A stretch of 64,000 bases of DNA from Coleophoma eucalyptorum (taxonomy: Eukaryota > Ascomycota > Leotiomycetes > Helotiales > Dermateaceae). The DNA is taken from NCBI GenBank assembly GCA_026120035.1, contig JALRME010000007.1, positions 682,001-746,000 of the forward strand. The letters are read 5' to 3'. Below, piece after piece: positions 1 through 10,650 of this stretch; positions within the stretch are counted from its first letter, which is position 1, and each line of letters starts with the position of its first letter. A program made the translations under genes and the position numbers. The notes beneath the pieces are model-generated. The model did not search any database. It had not been told where the DNA came from and saw nothing but the letters and a program-made list of their open reading frames with translations.

Positions 1-696
1 AAGGAATAATCACAGTAGCTGATAGTAATCAGGGCTTCACACGTGCATATGACAGCATTCTGGAGACTGGTGCACGAACCTCTTACAGAACGATACTGCT
101 GCACCTCGCGAATGAGCCTACCAAACCCATGATCATCCACTGCACTGCTGGAAAGGATCGCACGGGAGTCATTTGTGCTTTGGTTCTGTCTCTGTGTGGC
201 GTTGACGATGAAACTGTTGCTAGAGAATATTCTCTGACAGAGCTTGGTCTACCTGAGAAGTGGAAGGTTGAGGTCATTAAGCATTTGATGGACAATCCTG
301 ATTCTAAGCTCACCCTGAGCGGCGCTCGCAACCTTATTAGTGCCAGGCAAGTCCTAATTCTTCATATACGTTGACTTTTGGGAACTGTAAAAACCGGGCT
401 GCTCAATATATTTACAGCATAAGGATCAAGCTATGCACCCTCGTCTCCTGATCGCCACCAGTGGTGGTGAATCAAAAGAGGGGAATGCTGTGCCGTATTG
501 GCATCAACTCTTTTTTCAAAGGTTTGAGAACTGACTATGTAATAGATCGGCCAATATGGCGGCCACGCTTCGTATGTTGAATGAGAAGTATGGAGGAGCC
601 GAAGGATATGTTATTGAGAGGTGTGGCCTAACCAAGGAAGAGGTAGACCGCATACGATCAAACCTGATTGTGGAAAAGGAGCCAACGCATCTTTAA
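1..696 (+). CDS. Tyrosine/dual-specificity phosphatase, 3' part only
   Basis: Exons are <1..346 and 546..696; the 5' end lies outside the window. The frame is open from the first base. It carries the cysteine-phosphatase signature HCTAGKDRTGV, with the nucleophilic Cys and the P-loop Arg at about base 138-170. The C-terminal exon reads NEKYGGAEGYV, a stretch I associate with the fungal Y_phosphatase3 (IphP-like) family, and ends in a stop at 694-696. The family removes phosphate from phosphotyrosine or phosphoinositides; the substrate cannot be told from here. The intron appears to start with GC (gcaagt at 347) instead of GT, because this is the only donor I see that keeps the frame into the second exon. 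Family assignment is firm, exact substrate unknown. Confidence 0.88.
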
Positions 697-1002
697 TCAT
701 AGATGAAATATCTAGACATAATCATAACTCTGCAAATTTTCCTAGTTGAAGAAAATGTGAACATCGCGGTAGAGAATAGATGCAAATCAGCCAGCGGAAC
801 AGGCGGGCCTGATTATACACGTGACTATGTTCTCGTTTAAGCAATTGGCGCTAAGGAGCTTGAAGCTTTTTTCTCCAAAAGAACACTCCCAAATAAATCA
901 TACTATTCTTCTCTCTCCTTCCTCCACCTCCATCCCCAACCAACAAACATCCACGGCTCCCGGATGTATCTTAACTCCTGTACAATATCGAGGTGATTGA
1001 CA
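697..1002. other. Intergenic, upstream of mS45 gene
   Basis: No gene seen. A pyrimidine-rich stretch at about 905-950 (ttctctctccttcctccacc) lies just before the next start codon, as is common in fungal core promoters. Confidence 0.6.
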
Positions 1003-2350
1003 ATGCCTCCTTCAATGAGATGGTCATCTGTCATCCCTTCACCCCAGTCCTACGCAAAACAAATATGTCCCAACACACATTTGAGAACATTCTCATCATC
1101 ACCTCGGAGTAATGCAGGCAGAACAACGAGACAACGGAGGTTAATGTTCAACTGGCTTAATAACCAAGGAGCTGCCTTACGAGATCCGCTACCTGGCTCA
1201 ACCAACTACTTGTCCGCTTACGACGCATCCGGGGTGTTGAAGAGAGTCAAGTATGGGGGTGGCTCTAATGCCCCCACACCTGTCGTTGAGAAGAGTAATG
1301 ACGATGACGAACTGTCGGCTCTCGATAATAAGTCAAATGATTTGGAGGCGGCTGATAATGATCAAGCCTCCAGCACAAAGCCTGCAGTAGATGAGGTCAA
1401 GCTGCCTCCGGAAAGTCTAAGAGACCGACAGCCATTTCCACACAACAAAGCCTTCATCAGTGAACGTGTTCTTAGTGAGGAATTCCGAGAGGAAATCTGG
1501 CGGCGGATCATGAAAGATGGCATGTCCGTCAGGGAAGTTAGTGCGGCTACTGGTGTTGAGATGAGACGAGTAGGCGCGGTCGTAAGACTCAAGGAGATTG
1601 AAAAGGCCTGGGTGTCCACTGTAAGTTCACTGTTCTCTTCTACCATACCTGCCTACTTTATGATGATATTATAAAAAAATTCGATTAGTCTTTAAGACAC
1701 CTACATGGTTACAAATTTTAGCATGCGAGCCTCTCTGAAAGTTCTTTTCACTCTAATATTCTTGATAAGAAATCGAAGTGTACAAGCTAACACGTTTTGT
1801 CAAGGGTACTCCACTGGTAAGGCCCTACGCGCAAGCGGTCATGGCCATGCTACCACAAACCCAATGGAATAACACGCCTGACCTGCGAAAGCGGCCTCAC
1901 GAGGCAATCAATAGTCTACCTGTTCATGAGGCTACGACTCTGCAGATCTTCGAACCTACGTCCGAGTCTAGACACTTCACGCGCGAGGATGCCGCCAAGG
2001 TTTTCGATGAGAATCTCCTCTCAACGGATGAGCGAATACCTCATCCTGAGATGGTAGCCCAAGAAAAAGACGTTATTGCTGGACTGTCTGCAGAAGTAGT
2101 CGCGAAAAGAGCACGCGCTCGAGAAGATGCTGAGATTGCGGCAAAGCTGAAGCAGCAAGATCGAGCAGCGAAGAAGGAAGCTGCTGTTAAGAAGGTCGAT
2201 ACTGGACGATGGCAATTTAGAATCCAAGAAATCAAGGTTGATGATGCTGGCGATGATGGTAGAGGCCCAAGAGGCACCGGATGGAGATACGGGGCTCCAC
2301 TTATGGACAGAAGTAGGGGTCAAATCAAGATTCCCACAAGAGTTGGTTGA
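1003..2350 (+). CDS. MRPS35: Mitochondrial ribosomal small-subunit protein mS45 (MRPS35/Bot1p family)
   Basis: Exons are 1003..1620 and 1805..2350, giving 387 aa. The protein belongs to the fungal mS45 family (Bot1p, yeast Mrps35), a component of the mitochondrial small ribosomal subunit. The N-terminus (MPPSMRWSSVIP, then many Arg/Ser/Thr and few acids) looks like a mitochondrial presequence. A conserved middle block around GVEMRRVGAVVRLKEIEKAW crosses the exon junction into GTPLVRPYAQAV. The C-terminal half has an Ala/Lys/Glu-rich helical stretch (about 280-330) and ends near GTGWRYGAPLMDRSRGQIKIP. The intron has a consensus gtaagt donor; acceptor 1803-1804 was chosen because it restores frame and family similarity, while nearer AGs do not. 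A weaker alternative starts the second exon near 1770. Confidence 0.85.
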
Positions 2351-2973
2351 CGATTGTATGATGTTGTATTATAAGCATCCATGGAGTTCGGAAAGGCATT
2401 AAGGCCACCTTGCATAGCAAGAGAAGGCGTTAGGCTGTGTATATTATTTGTACATGAGCGGCTTCTTGTAGAATACAGATTTCGAGATATAATGAACATT
2501 CAAAGAACTTCTAAGCAACTGCCTGTCCGTGCAATCTAGTGATAATTGACCGTATGATCCCAACCCCAGCAGTGCACACAATACCAGAAGATCATTACAC
2601 GGCCTTATCATGGTCAATATTGGACGGCTGCTGGTGTTATGGCGAGCAGATATGTCACGTGGCTACCCCTTTCAGCAGCCCAAGAATTTTCGCGCTAAAG
2701 GGGATTGATTTCAGCCTCGCATAAAATCATAAATACTCCCAGGTCCCGTCGGGTCGCGCCTCGTGAGAAAAGAGAAGTCGCGTACTTCTACTCAGTCAAC
2801 CTTGTCATCCAATCAGAACACACGACAGCTTCCTTGATACTCACTCCTACCTTTCTTCAGCCTGCTTCAGATAATACTTGAGATCATTTGAACCTTCAGC
2901 GTGTCCATTGCGTCAACCTTTTTCAACACTTCTTACAGATATCATACAGCCTCTTTCTTAATCAACTGTCACC
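2351..2973. other. Intergenic between mS45 and NC2-beta genes
   Basis: Holds the 3' flank of the mS45 gene and the promoter and 5' leader of the next gene. The last 150 bases are pyrimidine-rich. A reading frame at 2539-2724 has no protein character and is not called. Confidence 0.55.
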
Positions 2974-4544
2974 ATGTCAGACCGAGAATTTGGAGGTAGG
3001 CCACATCCCCGTGTCAAACTAAGCAGAAGACTTTATTCTAATCGTTCCTTCCTCTACAGGCAATGATGATTTATCACTCCCTAAAGGTAAGAACCCGTAT
3101 TCATTTCCATTCTCGTTCTTTTGTGTCTGTGGCTGCGTATCAACTCCTCGATTTCACGCATCACCCGGTCCGGGTCTGGATTGGGGTTATCGGAAGCAGC
3201 CAGATTCAGTCAATACATCATACCCGTGCCCCATACGCATTCAACATTATTATCCGTCATGGATGTGATCAAAGCTACATTTGTCAACACGGACACCAGC
3301 AGCAGTACCAGTAGCAGCGCGCAGGATCAATTTCTCCCTCGTGGCTATTTGCACCCCTTCGTTTTGAAGGATTACAAAGACAACTGTGATGATAGGCCGC
3401 CTTTTGCTGAGTGTACTCACTGTCATCCTGGTTCTCATGGCAGTAATGGTATACAAATATGTGGTCATGCCGAGACGCCGACACTGTCTCCGGATATCAT
3501 TCGTACCATGCCGGCCCCAGCGCCGAAGAGGGAATTAAATCCAGCTGTTTCGCCGTTCCAGAAGAGTACTACTTTGGTATGGGATCCTTTCGTTGATAAT
3601 TTAAGCGTAGGTCAAACCCACACTGTTTTGCTTTGCTGTAACTGACGATACAAGAGCATCCAGTCCATCCATGAGGCACAACGAAATTGGCGTCCTATGT
3701 CTTGTTCTGACCAGACTGTTTGGCACACTCGAGATACCAAATACGTGAGTGAACAAGGTATTGAGAACAGCAACTAGTACTAATAGTTGGTCCAGAGATC
3801 TCGGGACCACTCGCAGCGGTACTCTTCATACTCATGTATTCTCACACCTACACGCCTCCATGGTTATCCCAGACGGCATTCGGTATCCACGCCACCATCA
3901 TTATCTCCCAAGAACCGACTATCTCAACCAGACTGTAACATTCCTTGGAAATGCAGTTCTTTTTCTAGAGACAACAAAACTCCATACACCACACAACTAA
4001 CTCCACCTCCGGACCAGAAGCCCAGTCCTTCCAGGATGTGCAGTACACCTAACTCGCACAGCATTTCCACTTTGTGCGAGGACAACGGTATCATTAACTA
4101 ACACTTTATTTCTTGTAGCAACCGTACAGAAGATCGTAACAGAGATCCTTCCTTCGTCTTCGGGCTTGGCATTTGGCAAGGATGCACGCGATTTGTTGAT
4201 CGAGTGCTGCGTGGAGTTCATCACATTGATTTCGTCAGAAGCGAACGAGATCTCGGAGAAGGAGAGCAAGAAGACGATTGCGTGCGAGCATATCACCAAA
4301 GCTTTGGAGCAGCTCGATTTTGGTGAATATGTGCAATTTATCAACGAGGTTGCAAACGAGCATAAGGAGCAATTGAAGGTTCGTCGGTCGCTTTCCTTTG
4401 TTCTACTTTAGGAGTTTTGTGCTGATGAAGAACTAGGGTCGAGAGAAGAAGGCAAATAAGCTAGAGCAGAGCGGTCTCTCAACCGAGCAACTTCTAGCTA
4501 TGCAGGAAGAAGCCTTCAGAGATGCTGCACAACGACATGGATAA
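2974..4544 (+). CDS. NCB2: Negative cofactor 2 beta (NC2-beta/Dr1), histone-fold transcription repressor
   Basis: Exons are 2974..2995, 3060..3086, 4119..4378 and 4437..4544, giving 138 aa. NC2-beta pairs with NC2-alpha through a histone fold, binds TBP on promoter DNA and blocks TFIIA/TFIIB entry; it acts in the nucleus. The protein starts MSDREFGGNDDLSLPKATVQ, then the H2B-like fold with GLAFGKDARDLLIECCVEF and the conserved block SEKESKKTIACEHITKALEQL, followed by FGEYVQFINE. Length fits the short fungal form, which lacks the long Gln/Ala tail of the animal protein. The first two exons are tiny (22 and 27 bases) and would be missed by a simple search for long reading frames. Intron 2 is 1032 bases, very long for this type of genome; it ends with ctaac branch-like sequence and tttcttgtag. 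Confidence 0.93.
3087..4118 (+). other. Long (1032-base) intron 2 of the NC2-beta gene
   Basis: Starts gtaaga right after the 27-base exon and ends tcttgtag before CAACCGTACAG. It has several open frames (for example 3121-3645 on + and 3601-3810 on -) but none resembles a protein. I see no clear RNA gene or transposon in it. It could hold alternative exons or a small RNA; neither is shown. Confidence 0.7.
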
Positions 4545-4900
4545 ATTGACACGAATTTCTGATGATCCCCTTCCCTTTGGAATCTTCTTTCATCTTTGCA
4601 TAGTTTGGGTGTGGTTTGGTGCATAATGGCGTTATTGCGGACACGGTTATGGATGGACAAGACAGCTTAGCTGTGATGCAACGCAAAGGAATGGAAGCTT
4701 ATTATAAGATATCCATATTAACATTGATGAATCCATGGATTGAAATTAATTCATGCTCTTATGCTCGTGTTTGGATTGGTTATCTAGTGCAAAGCGTTGC
4801 AGATGAGTTTATATACACTGACCAGCACGTAGAATATGTGCCCATCTCATTCCACCCCATCATACTTTACCTATCGTAACATAATTTATACACATCTCAC
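4545..4900. other. Convergent 3' flank, NC2-beta and ETR1
   Basis: Both neighbours end here tail to tail. AT-rich, with attataag and aataattt-like stretches; no gene seen. Confidence 0.6.
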
Positions 4901-6197
4901 TCACGTATCACCATACACCAAAACACCCTTCCCAGCTCTAAATCCGCTGAGCGTTCCCTGAACCGCCTCCTTTAGAACACTCTCCTGGGTATCCCAATCC
5001 CACTTTACCGTCTCTACCGGCACGTCCTTGAACAATCCCAAACGTGTATATTCCAGGATCTCCTCTACACACTTCTTCTTCTCTTCTGGATGCGCATCAC
5101 TCCACCGGCTAACCCAGAACCCGCTGAACTTCAAATCCTTGAAGATCAGCAGCCCCGTTGGTAGGTTGACAGGCTGCTTCGACATACCGCCATATGTCAC
5201 CAGGTGGCCAGAGTGCGAGAGGCATTTTATGAGAGCAGACGTTGGCTTACCGCCTACGCAGTTGAGGCCAAGCTTCACACGATGCGGGCCGGAGGATGTC
5301 CATTCCTTGACTTTCTCACCGAACGAGCGATCCATCAATTCACTCTCCGTGACCACATGCGTAGCACCAAGATCATACAGCTCCTTCTTCATCTTCTCCG
5401 TCGCCTCAGCATCCGCCCGATCCCGGATTACATTGATGGAGCGGTAGCCCCACATCTTGCCCAGCTGGATCGCGGCGCGGCCAACACCGCTGTTCGCACC
5501 GTTCTGGATAAACCAGTCGCCCTCCTTCAGCGTTTCGAAGTCGCGCAGCATCCGGTATGCCGTGCAAGGGTTCACGCTCACTGTGCCGACCTGGATGGGC
5601 GTGAGACCCTCCTTATTATCAATCTTCAGAACGTCCTTCTCCGTCGCCAGCGTGTGGGTGCGCCATGTACCGAAGCAAGTCGACTTCATGATGATCCAGT
5701 CGCCCTTGGCCAGATCCTTGACGCCAGACCCGACCGATGCGATCTCGAAACAGCCCTCGTTGCCGCCGACTGCGGCGGGGGCTTGTGTGCCGAGAAGCTG
5801 GGTCATCGGCGGCTTGGAAGGGTAGACGCCTTGGATCTGGTTTATGTCCGCGGGGTTGATGGGCGTCGCGAGCGTCCGGAGGAGGAGGCTTCCTGAGGGG
5901 AGAGAGGGGGAGATGGAATGGGTGTGCAATCTGCATTATGCATTTCAATTAGCAAAAATTGACATTCCTACTTCTACCATAATAAATTTTGGGTTTTGTT
6001 CTTTGGTGAAGAGGGGGGTAGCCATACGATAGCACGTCGGACGGCTCGCCATATTTCGAGTACACCAACGCCTTGGCCTGCGTATAACCATACGGTCCAG
6101 ATTTCCACCGTCGGGTGACGAGGGGTGTAAATTGTGATCTGGGCACTGCCCGTGGTAGTAGAGCTGCCGTGGCACTACATGTTCGTGGCAGCGACAT
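4901..6197 (-). CDS. ETR1: Mitochondrial trans-2-enoyl-thioester reductase (ETR1/MECR)
   Basis: Exons on the minus strand are 6197..6028 and 5930..4901, giving 399 aa. The enzyme does the last, NADPH-dependent reduction step of mitochondrial type II fatty acid synthesis, which supplies octanoate for lipoate and so supports respiration. It is a medium-chain reductase without zinc. Exon 1 gives an Arg/Ala-rich presequence (MSLPRTCSATAALLPRAVPR) and then QAKALVYSKYGEPSDVLS. Exon 2 has TPINPADINQIQGVYPSKPP, the nucleotide-binding region WFIQNGANSGVGRAAIQLGK, and LVTYGGMSKQPV. All of these match the family closely and the length is normal. The 97-base intron (gtatgg...atgcag) joins LS to LHTHSISPS in frame. 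Confidence 0.95.
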
Positions 6198-7157
6198 TGC
6201 GGAAAGTGGAATTGGCAGGTGTTGTAGGTAAAGCCAAATCAGGTTCGAACTTGGCTATAATTCTGAAGCTCTGCCGGTTCGCTTCTGCCGAGGGACAGAA
6301 AAGAAGGTGACGTTTGGTTCCGGCAAGGGGGGTTGAGAAACGTGTGTGTGTGGCTTGGGTGGCTTTCATTTCTGGTTATTGTGGCTGGTGGGTGTCTCAT
6401 GTTTGAGGTTGCTGTGTCGGAATTTCGGAACGGTCCTCTGAAATATTTTAGGGGTCGTGTCTGGGGCAAAGGAGTTGGTCTGGTCTGGGGTACAGTAGAT
6501 AAGAAGTCTTGGACTACAAGTTAGTTGGAGAGTGGATCTATCTCTTCAATGAAGCCAACCCGATACAAATATTTCGAGCTTAACATCGTCTCCAAGCAGA
6601 TGTTAGAAGTTTCATCTGCTCAAGACTTGGTTGGCCTTTGACGATATTGCCAGGCTTCATCTGTAGTCACCCGTAACTATGGAGATGGGACGAAAATCAT
6701 CAGACTAGTAACTCAAAGTGGGTAACGTTGTATTTTGTCAATCCTCCTCCACCTCCACAAGAATATGTAAATAGAAAGCAACTTCAAGCTCCGAGCCTAC
6801 GAAGTTAACTACACCCAGAATAAATTACAAGTGCTGCTACCTCACAGGGCATGATCAGCCTGTACATGCTATGCAATTGCCCCTCAAGAAGCAAAAAGAC
6901 AGCAACCACACCAAAATAAAAAATTTGTATATAAATACAAGCAATTATATTAACCCCAACACAAAAACGCAGACGCAAAGAAAAAATAAACAAGGAGCGG
7001 CAGTGCTCATGTCTCCGAGCAGGGTATCTCGATTCTTCCACAACAGCAAATCATGTCCTTCATCTTTTCCACCTTCGTGAGGCATCTCTTCTTCCTCTTT
7101 ATGATCAAAGAGTCCGGCCTCTTTTCGTACGATTCAGAACTCGTACATCCAGCCATT
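6198..7157. other. Intergenic: ETR1 promoter and 3' flank of the next gene
   Basis: The first part is the upstream region of ETR1 (read leftwards). The stretch 6880-7000 is A-rich on the + strand. No further gene is supported; the open frames here lack protein character. Confidence 0.55.
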
Positions 7158-7841
7158 CTACTTAATGTTTTTGAAGAGGTCAGCGCCTCCGAAGCTTCCC
7201 TGGTCCGCTTGCACTTTCGCCTTGAGTTGATTGAGTTCAGGAAGCCTTGGTGGTGGTGGTGCTTTCTTGACCGGTATCGGCATCGGCTTCTCCTCTTCGA
7301 TAATTCTCGAGTCGAATATCATGCTTGCCCTATTATTTCCAGACTCGCCGCCGCTGCCAAACCTCTTGAACCAGTTCCCACTCTTCTTCTTAATCAATCC
7401 CGGCCTTTCCAGGAAACTCAACGAGCTATCCGGTCTTTGTATGTTTGCAGCGTGAAGATTCTCGTCGGATTCGTTTCCATTCGTACCATTTGTGTAGTTC
7501 TGGTTGAGCGACTTCCGCGAGAACAGGCGACGAATGCTACTCGGCCTCTTTTCCGACGCTGGGCTCAAGGGGGCTGCTATTTCGATATTCGACCGACCAT
7601 GTCCGCCGTCAAACACGCCATTGGAAGAACCGTTCGAACCTTTGGTATAGGCGGGAGACGCAGGCTTTCGATTGATGGGTGTGGTGACCCTCTGTGTTGG
7701 CGGCGCAGAAAAAGGCGTGGATGGTTCTTCAATTGGTGAGTCCGGTGGTGGTGGAATATCGGTTCCCTCCGTCAAGGAGTACGAGATAGGCGTGAGAGCT
7801 GGGAGCTCGAATCGCCCGTTGGGTTTGCCGTTGGTAGGCAT
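7158..7841 (-). CDS. Conserved-looking fungal protein of unknown function, 227 aa
   Basis: A single exon of 227 aa. I do not recognise a named family. It is disordered in character: the N-terminal half is rich in Pro, Ser, Thr, Gly and Asn (PPPPDSPIEEPSTPFSAPP, then SNGSSNGVFDGG). Two basic patches stand out, RRLFSRKSLNQ at about 101-111 and IKKKSGNWFKRFGSG at about 150-164. A proline run (KKAPPPPRLPELNQ) precedes a short predicted helix near the C-terminus. No signal peptide or membrane segment is seen. Frame quality, coherent composition and a clean start (ATGCCTACC) argue it is real, since the opposite-strand frame over the same bases reads as a poor protein. The basic patches could contact membrane or kinase partners, but that is a guess. 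Confidence 0.72.
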   Translation of the reverse strand: MPTNGKPNGRFELPALTPISYSLTEGTDIPPPPDSPIEEPSTPFSAPPTQRVTTPINRKPASPAYTKGSNGSSNGVFDGGHGRSNIEIAAPLSPASEKRPSSIRRLFSRKSLNQNYTNGTNGNESDENLHAANIQRPDSSLSFLERPGLIKKKSGNWFKRFGSGGESGNNRASMIFDSRIIEEEKPMPIPVKKAPPPPRLPELNQLKAKVQADQGSFGGADLFKNIK

Positions 7842-9209
7842 GACGATGGCTGAAGCTGGGGGAAAGTCCCAGATGAGGACGAAAGAGTTCGGATAGAGGA
7901 TAGTAGGAACCTAAGATTCTATACTGCTTGATGCAGTGGAGACGCAATGGACAACAGTAGGATTGGTAAACACCACAGAGTGGTCACTCCAGACCAAACG
8001 ATGGATCAGTCTCGGTCATGTAGCTGGCTCGTGCCCCGAGTTTTGATTGCCTCTTTCGGATGCTGCAAGAGTGGCAACCGTAATTGCAGTATTGGCAATT
8101 GTCTGATCAGTGCACTGAAAGCTTCCTTGCGTGGGCGGTGCCTTGTCTACGGTGCTGTTGCTGCTGACTAGATTCCACCTTCATAACGAGTCGAAGGCTG
8201 GCTGTTGGGGAAGCAGATCCAATTGCACGCTGCCTACCAAGAGCAGTCGGTCCCAGTACCTAACTACCTTGCTTTGCTTTCCTTTGCGACGACCTGACAA
8301 GGAAAGTGCGATACACCGGGAGCGAAGGATGGATAACGTTGCTCGCAAAGCAGAGAAGTGGGTGAAAAGGAATGGGAGAAAAACGGGAAAATCGTCGACT
8401 CCTTTTCGGTGTTTTTCTGTTCTACGGGGGGGTTCTCTTCGTTTGATCAGGTCAGGGACGAGGATCTTCTACCAAAGCCGGTTCCTGATCTTTTTTGCTC
8501 CTTCTGGATTCCTGCACAGCCAATCGGCTGCTCGACTGTTGCTATCCCACGACGAAGCATGTCGAGCTAGCCAGCGGGCAAAGAGCCGGGCCAGCAAAAC
8601 AAGAGGACGAGAGACAAAGTTGAATCATGGAATGGCTTTGAGAGGCTTTGAGATGGGGGGTCATACATTCTCCGCTTTCAAGCCAGCCCAAAGTATAAAG
8701 GAAGCACGAATGCGTTTGTTACCTTCCACTTGCATCACTGACCTGCTGCAGCCCAACTTTCAAAATTCCCGGGCGAGGCCAGCCGCAGCTCCAGCCACCC
8801 GCACACGTGATAAGGGTCTTTGTTCTGAATTGGCTCTCTGATCAAGAGCGAAGAAGACGCAGGACGAGGGAGGAGTAATCTCTAGCCTTGACTTGTTTTC
8901 GGATTACGGTGCGTGCTTTGCTGGTGTGTATGGTAGTAGATCAAATGCAATTTGCTATCGTGTGAATTATCGCTGTAATCGAGACACCTAATATTTTGCC
9001 CAAGCCAAAGCCAAGTTTCTTACATATTTCTTCTCCTGACCGGGTGAGTCAAAATTCGACTCACTCCAAGACCAGCTGGCGTTACAAGTGCAGATATAAA
9101 TATGTACCAGGGATTATATTGCAGCTGAAGATAGACAGACAATATTGAAAGATCTAGAATCTAGACATTTTCCTGTGAAGCTGTTCTACACGAGGACACT
9201 CTTGTCAAC
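7842..9209. other. Divergent intergenic region (1.37 kb)
   Basis: Lies between the 227-aa gene (leftward) and the methyltransferase gene (rightward), so it holds both promoters. A long + strand frame at 8131-8841 (236 codons) is Arg/Ser-rich with no recognisable motif and is not called. Confidence 0.55.
9095..9102 (+). promoter_or_regulatory. Candidate TATA box of the methyltransferase gene
   Basis: TATAAATA lies 115 bases before the start codon at 9210, a normal distance for a fungal TATA element plus leader. Confidence 0.5.
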
Positions 9210-10098
9210 ATGTCTTCAACCCGTCCCGTCCAGTCTGTATCAACCACGGAGCTGTATGACCGCTGGGCCAAAGTAAGTGAACCCCACCGCCTTACAATCC
9301 TCACCTATCCTCGGCTCTCCCTCAAAACAAGCAATCGATCATGCATCGCATTATTTTTACCCTACTCACAACCTTCAAGTCGCTAAACGCTACTCACAGG
9401 TCTACGATACCGATGGCAATATCCTCCAAGCAATTGACGATGTCCAATTACCAGCACTTCTCCAGAGCGCCCTCTCGCCCTTCCGAGCCTCCAATCCCGC
9501 AACAGTTCTAGAACTCGGCTGCGGCACTGGCCGCAATACCCTCAGACTCCTCAGCCCGCCATACGCCACGCAGATCTCCAAAACCACAGCTCTAGATCTC
9601 TCATCCTCAATGCTGTCAGTCGCACGATCTCGGTGCTGTGATCTCCCGAAAACCACCTCGCGGACCCCCACCGTCGAATTCTCTCAATATGACGTCCTCC
9701 AACCCACCCCGCTTCCCGGGCTCCAGAAAGTTGATATCGTCCTCTCCACCCTCGTCCTCGAGCATCTACCACTTTCTGCTTTCTTTACTGCTGTGAAATC
9801 ATTCCTGAAGCCGGGTGGCACCGTTGTGATTACCAATATGCATGGTGAGATGGGTGCACGGAGCCAGGCTGGATTTGTGGACCCAGAGTCTGGGGATAAG
9901 GTTAGGGGATTAAGCTTTGTGCATGAGATCGAGGAGGTATTAGAGTCTGGCAAGGAATTGGGGTTCTTGCCGGTTGGTGACGTGGTGGAGAGGGGGATTG
10001 AGGAAAGGGATTTGGGAGATGGTGTTGTCGGTGAAAGGGGGAGGAAATGGATTGGGGTAAGTGTTTGGTTTGGGCTGGTTTTGAGGCTGGGGGAGTGA
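9210..10098 (+). CDS. Class I SAM-dependent methyltransferase
   Basis: Exons are 9210..9272 and 9400..10098, giving 253 aa. Exon 1 encodes MSSTRPVQSVSTTELYDRWA, joined in frame to VYDTDGNILQ, the usual opening of small cytosolic methyltransferases of the ubiE/trans-aconitate type. Motif I, which binds S-adenosylmethionine, is VLELGCGTGRNTLRL at about residue 51-65; the acidic residue after strand 2 is in TTALDLSSSML; motif IV/post regions follow at VDIVLSTLVLEHL and FLKPGGTVVITNMH. No signal or membrane segment. The acceptor substrate cannot be deduced. A TATA element lies 115 bases upstream. The next gene is convergent and functionally unrelated. Confidence 0.88.
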
Positions 10099-10650
10099 GT
10101 AGTTGGGTCATATTTAGATGCGATGAATTTCTATGACTTCATGTGACAGCGGGAAATTCCTTAGGCAATTATTAAAAAGTATAAATTATCTAGTTACCTA
10201 CCTGATCGTTTGTTCGGCGTTGCTCGCTTAAATTAGGGACGGAAAATGCAGTTCTCAGGGAGCACAATAAAGCACAGAGTTGGTGGAAATGTATATTTTT
10301 TGAGTAGTGATGCGGGGCGGTTGTAATTGTAACCATTCATATGCAGGGTATCTTTTCATGATCTATGTATACTCCGTCTTATACAACATGTAAATATACA
10401 GGCACCATTCCATCTCGAATACATCAGCATTTGGTTGCTAACGTCAGACAACTCAGTGCTTCTGGGAGTACCTTCCAAATTCGAGGGAGTGTTGTGAGGC
10501 AAGCCATTGCATGATTTAAAATCTAAGCTCGCACCTGAGGATGAAGCAGGCTTGCCTTGTTGCACACATAGTCTCCAGGCTTTGTGGTCCGTGGGTCAGA
10601 GCACCCGATGGTGGTGACAGGACTATTAGCTAATGATGGAGATGCGCAGA
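10099..10650. other. Convergent 3' flank, methyltransferase and GatA
   Basis: No gene seen. AT-rich at 10160-10210. Confidence 0.55.

Noticed and set aside
3121..3645. 174-codon + frame in the NC2-beta intron
   Set aside because: No motif, and it is spliced out in the model; kept only as part of the long-intron finding.
5204..5896. 230-codon + strand frame over ETR1
   Set aside because: It is antisense to the well-conserved ETR1 exon and has no motif; it reflects ETR1 codon use.
7053..7739. 228-codon + strand frame
   Set aside because: Antisense to the 227-aa gene; composition is rich in Arg, Cys and Trp as in shadow frames.
8131..8841. 236-codon + strand frame in the divergent region
   Set aside because: No recognisable motif, Arg/Ser-rich, and located where promoters are expected.
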